9,258 bases of DNA from the NCBI GenBank assembly GCA_023453125.1, contig JAEXUB010000038.1, positions 1-9,258 on the forward strand. The letters run 5' to 3'. Position numbers and translations under genes: made by a program. The notes beneath the pieces are model-generated. The model made no database searches and was not told where the DNA came from. It saw only the letters and a program-made list of their open reading frames with translations. Numbering within the stretch: position 1 is the stretch's first letter; the number at the start of each line of letters is the position of its first letter. This document shows positions 6,901 through 9,258 of the stretch, piece by piece. The DNA comes from Bacteroidota bacterium. GTDB lineage: Bacteria; Bacteroidota; Ignavibacteria; Ignavibacteriales; Melioribacteraceae.

Positions 6901-8575
6901 TATTCCAATAAGTATGTTTTCCTTCAAGGTCAGTTCTTAAGACAAAGTTTGTCTGGGAATTAACCAGATTGCTGAGCATTTCCTCTTTCTTGCGTATTTC
7001 ATTTTCTGCCTGTCTGATGTGTGTTACTTCGGTGGTCATTCCGCATAAGCCGGTAGTTTTGCCGGAAGCATCGCGTATAGGGAATTTGGAACTGATAAAA
7101 TATCTGGTGCCTTCGGGAGAATTAAGAACCTCATCCACTGTAATAGACTCACCGGCAGTTAATACTTTCCGATCGTTCTCTATAAAGTGTTCAGCAATTG
7201 GTTTTTCAAAAATCTGCCGGTCTGTTTTTCCTATTGTGAACTCTTTTGTCAGGCCGAGTAACTCAGTCCATTTTGAATTAACTTCCTTGTATACACCTTT
7301 AGTATCTTTCACATAGATTAAAGAATCGCTGTTCTCAATTATGTTGAGAAGGAATTGTCTGCTTTCGGAAATTTTATTTTCAAAATTGCTTCTTTCGGTA
7401 ATATCTACAAAAGTTACAATTCCTGTATTGTTTGCAGAAGCCATCAGCGTTTCAATATGTTTATAGCTTCCATCTTTGCATCTGATCTTTCCCTCAACCG
7501 GTTGAAACCTGGTCTTTTTATTCCGGTGCTTTTCAATTTCCTGCTGCCACTTTGTTTTTACAATTTCTCTGTATTTTTCATCCGGATAGACAGTATTCCA
7601 CCAGGTTTCAACATCTTTTATTTCATCGTTTGTATAGCCGGTTATTTCGGTAAACGCATAATTATTCGAAATAATGTTGCCTTGATCGTCAAGGAGGACA
7701 ATGCCGATGGGTGAAGATTCTATAATGGCCCTTGTGTTTTCTTCAATTCGTTTAAGTTCTACTTCTGCAAGTTTTCTGTCATGGATATCCGATAAAGAGC
7801 CCCTGCCCCCAATCAGTCTGCCGTTTTCAATTACAGGTGTAGTGGAAGATCTGACCCACCTTAAATCCCCTTTTTTTGTTATGTATCTGTATTCAAGGTA
7901 TGAATAGTCTTTATTTCCTAATTCTTTAAGTGCCCGGATTAATTCCGGCCTGTCTTCCGGATACATGTATTGGAAAAAATTACTTCCAATCAGTTCTTCC
8001 GGCTCATATCCTAAAATTCTTTTAATTGCCGGGCTAACATACCTTATTGTCCCGTCATTGGAAACTTCATAGAGAACATCATTAACAGATTCGACCATTT
8101 TCTTATAAAGGTCCTGGGATTGATTTAATTTATAGGCAGTATCTTTCAATTCAGACAGAAAATTTTGATGCTCAAAATATTTCACAATTCTTTTTGCGGT
8201 CGCTTTTAATAAAGCCATCTCTTCATTCAGGAATGCCGGCTCCCCCTTTTTCAGCTCTAAATTTTTATAACATACAACAATGGAACTTTCAATTCCGCTT
8301 TTGGAATTAAAAGAATAAGTCAAATTCTTTTTATAAATTCTGAAGCCCTTACTCTTGAACTCCTTTTCACCTATTTTAATATATGCAACTGCTTTCTCGG
8401 GATATTGAAATGCGCGGGTTAAAGGGGAGAGAAGTCTTTTTAACGCGGTGTCAATATTTATTTTAGGATTTGAAAAAAGCTCGGTGAGCTGATATTGAAA
8501 TTTCAATTCCTTCTTTCTCTCTTTGAGCTGAACTTTTAACATTTTAAGCGGGTCTGATGTTTTGTCTTTTTTCAT
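905..8575 (-). CDS. Giant soluble hybrid sensor histidine kinase: GAF-like, 13 PAS, HisKA, HATPase, two REC, HPt
   Basis: This 2556-residue multi-step phosphorelay kinase should sense cytoplasmic signals through its PAS array, autophosphorylate on histidine and pass phosphate His-Asp-(Asp)-His to an unknown partner. Order: GAF-like domain about 14-135; thirteen PAS domains about 155-1800; a coiled coil about 1658-1690 between PAS12 and PAS13; HisKA with H1832 in SHEIRTPM; HATPase with N box NFCSNA (N1945, N1949), G1 DSGIG (from D1981) and G2 GGTGLGL (2010-2016); REC1 with D2074/D2075, D2121, T2151, K2173; REC2 with E2221/D2222, D2269, T2299, K2321; HPt about 2365-2475 with H2417 in AHTLKG; helical tail 2484-2556. 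Every catalytic and phospho-acceptor residue is present. No signal peptide or membrane segment is visible, so it should be cytoplasmic. ATG 8575 is the first in frame, but no Shine-Dalgarno sequence precedes it. It stands alone, convergent with the rnhC relic and divergent from rnhC, with no regulator gene nearby. The signal and target are unknown. Confidence 0.95.
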   Translation of the reverse strand: MKKDKTSDPLKMLKVQLKERKKELKFQYQLTELFSNPKINIDTALKRLLSPLTRAFQYPEKAVAYIKIGEKEFKSKGFRIYKKNLTYSFNSKSGIESSIVVCYKNLELKKGEPAFLNEEMALLKATAKRIVKYFEHQNFLSELKDTAYKLNQSQDLYKKMVESVNDVLYEVSNDGTIRYVSPAIKRILGYEPEELIGSNFFQYMYPEDRPELIRALKELGNKDYSYLEYRYITKKGDLRWVRSSTTPVIENGRLIGGRGSLSDIHDRKLAEVELKRIEENTRAIIESSPIGIVLLDDQGNIISNNYAFTEITGYTNDEIKDVETWWNTVYPDEKYREIVKTKWQQEIEKHRNKKTRFQPVEGKIRCKDGSYKHIETLMASANNTGIVTFVDITERSNFENKISESRQFLLNIIENSDSLIYVKDTKGVYKEVNSKWTELLGLTKEFTIGKTDRQIFEKPIAEHFIENDRKVLTAGESITVDEVLNSPEGTRYFISSKFPIRDASGKTTGLCGMTTEVTHIRQAENEIRKKEEMLSNLVNSQTNFVLRTDLEGKHTYWNKKFEEEFGWIYKDGINRGDSLQSICEYHHQRTYDTVQQCFAEPGRIFKVELDKPAKDGSIRTTLWEFVALKDNENKPVEIQCMGIDITDRRMIEDKLKESEEKFSKAFMTSPDSIVISDLETSRILEVNDSFLRETGYERNEVIGFTANELNFLIESEHPLSFLNILKQQGYIRNLEMKYRCKSGELRDALLSIEIIEMKAGTKHLLMVLHDITERKQTEIKLRTSQDNYRNLFDTNPHPMWVFDMETLKFLAVNDTAVAKYGYSREEFMQMTILDIRPPEEQKRLLEYHANVKDNVDEAGIWILKRKDGTLIDVELTRHLTDFYGRKSMIVLANDVTELRKAEIAMREKLKLQEQLEKTASVVPGLLCSFKLDSTGKATMPYASAACENIFGFKADELAEDFSPVFARIDGKDIQHVQDTISESARTMTPWHDEYCFNHPVKGICWLEGYSNPVSGDDGSIIWYSIIQDITERKQTEVELRTSEEKLQSLFNSMPVGYYRTTPEGHFVDANPAYVEMLGYESLDELKKVYIPEALYVESSEREEIIRQNQETQGKIERYRLKRKDGKIIWVEDNARYIKDDAGKVLFYEGFCKDVSERKLAEEKIRQSEENYRSLFFDSPEAYALIKDGVFIECNRASEKLIGYSRNEFLGKSPVVFSPEFQPNGKNSEEYAEELIQLCLDTGSCSFEWLHTRLNGTDFLAMVDLSVMMRAGEMVIFVTWKDITEQKIVQDKLSLSQLRFTQVAEQSRTVIWEINTNGLYTFVSALSERVWGYKPEELVGKKYFYDLHPDEFISEIKSKGLELIRSGAEITNFDNPILCKDNSVIWVSTNGQPIYDRNNKLVGYRGADFDITARKLAEEEMKKFKMISDRANYGTAIADLEGNLIYCNDEFARMHGYEADEILNKNLSMLHSKEQLVIVLETIQMLQQSGEFSAQEVWRTRKDGTAFPSLMNGKLILDDDNRPQFMWATAIDISAQKLAEEEVKKFKTITDRGNIGFAIVNMKETFEYVNEYFASMHGWTIEELIDKSINTVFAKKEDSSANEGRDIILKIGHIENDEVLHVRKDGTVFPAIMNAMLIKDDQDNPKFIWSSTVDISERKRAEAEILDLNTNLENKVRERTNELAAAMEELKKSTDTLETFFSVALDLLCIADTDGNFIKVNKAWSDILGYSSDDLRNTPFLKFVHPDDIQQTLDAMKKLGDQNPIFEFTNRYKTKNGEYRFIEWHSVPVGKYIYAAARDITDRILNEEELKRAKIEAETATVAKSQFLATMSHEIRTPMNAIIGLTHLALKTKLDQKQLDYLTKIEKSAMSLLVIINDILDFSKIESGKLLIENSGFDLENVLENVSNTVAQKAHEKGLEFNIHIARDIPLNLTGDPLRIGQILLNFCSNAVKFTNEGDILVKVSLQEFRDDKAVIRFAVTDSGIGLTNEQKEKMFHKFTQADSSTTRKYGGTGLGLAISKSLAELMGGEVWFESEYGKGSTFYFSVPLKFQKEQPAKDYMPAIDLHGLKVLIVDDNDTALIILKEILESFSFNVSTCRSGQEAIDLITGKNEMSFELIIIDWKMPGIDGLETSRIILEHSGLNIPTILMITAFGREEVSDKAREIGIKGFLTKPATHSMLFDTIMEIFGKEYRIKKISEDKETKFNKELEKIKGARILLVEDNEINQQVASEFFEQLGFIVEIAHNGIESIEKVTSSGFPSKYDIVFMDLQMPLMDGYDATREIRKHSVYGDLPIIAMTADAMVGIKDKCLGAGMMDFVSKPINPEELIKVLITYVKPAERDFSGMIFNKKDDRQNGEEIPELKSIDTVSGLMRASGNKKLFLNLLENFYKSNKNLAQEIKDAVAAGDKELSVRLAHTLKGVSGNIGAVELHKSSEKIESLLRSSELLFSGKEFSDFESRLNNVLNELYDWIKSRPAKELKIADSNLDKAKLEFLLNELKTLLESQDFHAQRKMEEILELPGISVFGNMLNSLAEHIRKFNFKDALIQLDKITIKE
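3176..8113 (-). repeat. Array of thirteen PAS domains inside the kinase
   Basis: Each unit closes with a DIT/DVS-type motif and a short charged helical linker (often ERK.AE). The anchor residue falls at 263, 391, 516 (E in place of D), 644, 770, 894, 1028, 1153, 1281, 1409, 1531, 1653 and 1798. Spacing is therefore 122-134 residues, except 145 before the last unit, where a coiled coil is inserted. Each unit has an aromatic-rich start and the N..(F/Y)....G(Y/F/W) block of PAS helices; many match the PAS_3, PAS_4 or PAS_9 style. No cofactor-binding residue (heme, flavin) can be assigned by eye. Linkers are more alike than cores, consistent with growth by internal duplication followed by divergence of the ligand pockets. 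Confidence 0.9.
3575..4306 (-). repeat. Tandem duplication of PAS11 and PAS12
   Basis: Residues 1424-1545 and 1546-1667 of the kinase are two units of exactly 122 residues that align without an obvious gap. Shared landmarks are KKFK at the junctions, a D-R-x-N-x-G start, MHG, RKDGT.FP, and a closing DIS. By hand count roughly 45 of 122 positions agree, more than I see between other neighbouring PAS pairs. This looks like the most recent internal duplication in the array. Confidence 0.7.
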
Positions 8576-8581
8576 AACGGT

Positions 8582-8595
8582 AACTAATATTAGTT
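8582..8595. promoter_or_regulatory. 14-base palindrome just upstream of the kinase start
   Basis: AACTAATATTAGTT is a perfect inverted repeat ending 6 bases before the kinase ATG, where a ribosome binding site would normally lie. It could be an operator for a dimeric repressor or a small mRNA hairpin that limits translation. AT-rich palindromes of this length do arise by chance in AT-rich spacers, so function is unproven. Confidence 0.35.
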
Positions 8596-8605
8596 GATAG
8601 CTAAG

Positions 8606-8622
8606 ATAGGCTTATATAGGCT
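8606..8622. promoter_or_regulatory. Phased direct repeat ATAGGCT-TAT-ATAGGCT
   Basis: Two exact copies of ATAGGCT (8606-8612 and 8616-8622) repeat with a 10-base period, about one helical turn, 30-47 bases upstream of the kinase start. Response-regulator dimers of the OmpR type often bind direct repeats with this phasing. The minus-strand TATATA inside it could instead be part of a -10 element. No binding data support either reading. Confidence 0.35.
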
Positions 8623-8776
8623 GGCAATTGCTTGATTTGTGTCCTGCACCGGAATCCTCATAATTTGGTAATTCAACTCAGTGAACACATCAAACTAAAT
8701 TTTTCAAGTAAGCACGGCGTAAAAGAGGTTTTATGTTTACTCTAAAATGGAAGTATTTATCAGACAAAAATATTTA

Positions 8777-8805
8777 TTATTGTATCCTTTTCTTTAATCT
8801 ATACT
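8777..8805 (+). promoter_or_regulatory. Candidate rnhC promoter
   Basis: A good -10-like hexamer TATACT (8800-8805) lies 17 bases after a weak -35-like TTATTG (8777-8782), and transcription from it would leave a leader of roughly 75 bases before the rnhC ATG. The -35 match is poor and the region is very AT-rich, so this is only a suggestion. Confidence 0.25.
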
Positions 8806-8888
8806 CTTTAACGATAAATATTTCTCTGAATGATAATAGGAAAAAAAAGATTATTTGTAAATTTAATTATTAAATAAAAAGAATAATT

Positions 8889-9258
8889 ATGAGTCAATCT
8901 ATAGAAAAAGGGGCATTCGAGGAGATTACACGCCTGAAATCCCTTATTACTGCCGAATTTAAGGATTTTACCCCCATTATAAAGAGGGATTACAACTTCG
9001 AATTTACGGTTAAATTGGGAGGGGAAAGCTGTAAAATTCAGGTCTATTTCGGCAAAAAAGGGGTTAAAACAGTCCTCCAGGGGAATAATGCCGGCATCCT
9101 ATACTGCAAAATAGATGCGCTTGTATATAATAAAGAGGCTCTTTTTCAGCCGGAAGAAGTGATTGAACCGGATGAATATATAGGCACGGATGAATCGGGA
9201 AAAGGGGATATCTTCGGGCCTCTTGTAATTGCGGCGGTCTATACAAATAAAAAACTTT
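8889..9258 (+). CDS. rnhC: Ribonuclease HIII, N-terminal part (cut by window end)
   Basis: RNase HIII cuts the RNA strand of RNA-DNA hybrids, clearing R-loops and primers in the cytoplasm. The first 123 codons are present. Residues about 5-90 form the TBP-like N-terminal domain (DUF3378) that grips the hybrid and separates RNase HIII from RNase HII. The catalytic domain then opens with GTDESGKGDIFGPL (99-112), the family signature, with D101 and E102 as the first two of the four metal-binding acidic residues. The other two acidic residues lie beyond the edge. An in-frame TAA at 8871-8873 leaves ATG 8889 as the only normal start. The sequence before it is A-rich with no GGAG, so initiation probably does not rest on a Shine-Dalgarno pairing. 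It is divergent from the kinase and has a decayed partial copy about 8.3 kb upstream in the same orientation. Confidence 0.95.
   Translation, partial: MSQSIEKGAFEEITRLKSLITAEFKDFTPIIKRDYNFEFTVKLGGESCKIQVYFGKKGVKTVLQGNNAGILYCKIDALVYNKEALFQPEEVIEPDEYIGTDESGKGDIFGPLVIAAVYTNKKL

Larger units (their letters stand above)
8576..8888. other. Divergent intergenic region between the kinase and rnhC
   Basis: This 313-base spacer separates two divergently transcribed genes and must carry both promoters. The half near the kinase holds a perfect palindrome and a phased direct repeat, listed separately, plus a short palindrome GCAATTGC (8624-8631). The half near rnhC is very AT-rich. I found no reading frame, RNA gene or riboswitch-like fold in it. 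Confidence 0.7.

Noticed and set aside
7355..7714. Long plus-strand frame (119 codons) inside the kinase, and several others of 60-118 codons along 1110-7907
   Set aside because: All lie antisense to a continuous, motif-complete kinase frame; their translations show no domain and are explained by the codon use of the sense gene.
3176..8113. Regular spacing of about 378 bases, as from a DNA repeat array
   Set aside because: The periodicity comes from protein-level PAS units; the DNA copies are too diverged for a CRISPR or satellite array.
8576..8888. Toxin-antitoxin pair, small RNA gene or riboswitch in the divergent spacer
   Set aside because: No reading frame with a start signal, no terminator-like hairpin and no known riboswitch core could be found.
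9064..9246. Minus-strand frame of 60 codons opposite rnhC
   Set aside because: It is antisense to the RNase HIII signature region, with no start signal and no recognisable protein features.

Overview
This is a low-GC bacterial window. The AT-rich spacers, the weak or missing Shine-Dalgarno signals ahead of two of the three intact protein genes, a very long cytoplasmic multi-PAS hybrid kinase and an RNase HIII together suggest the Bacteroidota/Chlorobiota/Ignavibacteriota side of bacteria. That is an inference from gene style, not from a marker gene.

Layout: (1) Bases 1-490 hold, on the minus strand, a rho-independent terminator, a 70-residue cold-shock protein with a clear ribosome binding site, a leader of about 120 bases, and a tRNA-Ser(UGA). 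(2) Bases 491-904 hold a short plus-strand reading frame. Aligned by hand with the gene at the right edge, it proves to be a decayed copy of the 5' end of the RNase HIII gene. It is followed by a short convergent spacer with nested inverted repeats. (3) Bases 905-8575 are one minus-strand gene for a 2556-residue soluble hybrid sensor kinase: GAF-like domain, thirteen PAS domains, HisKA-HATPase core, two receiver domains, HPt domain and a helical tail. (4) Bases 8576-8888 form a divergent spacer with a 14-base palindrome and a helically phased direct repeat next to the kinase start. (5) Bases 8889 to the end are the first 123 codons of RNase HIII (rnhC), cut by the window edge.

The kinase carries a whole His-Asp-Asp-His phosphorelay in one chain and has no response-regulator gene beside it here, so its output partner must be encoded elsewhere. 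The cold-shock gene and the tRNA are housekeeping genes unrelated to it. The point most worth checking is that an rnhC 5' relic (left) and the intact rnhC (right) lie in the same orientation on either side of the kinase gene. This suggests an old rnhC duplication whose left copy was truncated where the kinase gene now ends. No phage genes, transposase, CRISPR array or defence system was seen.
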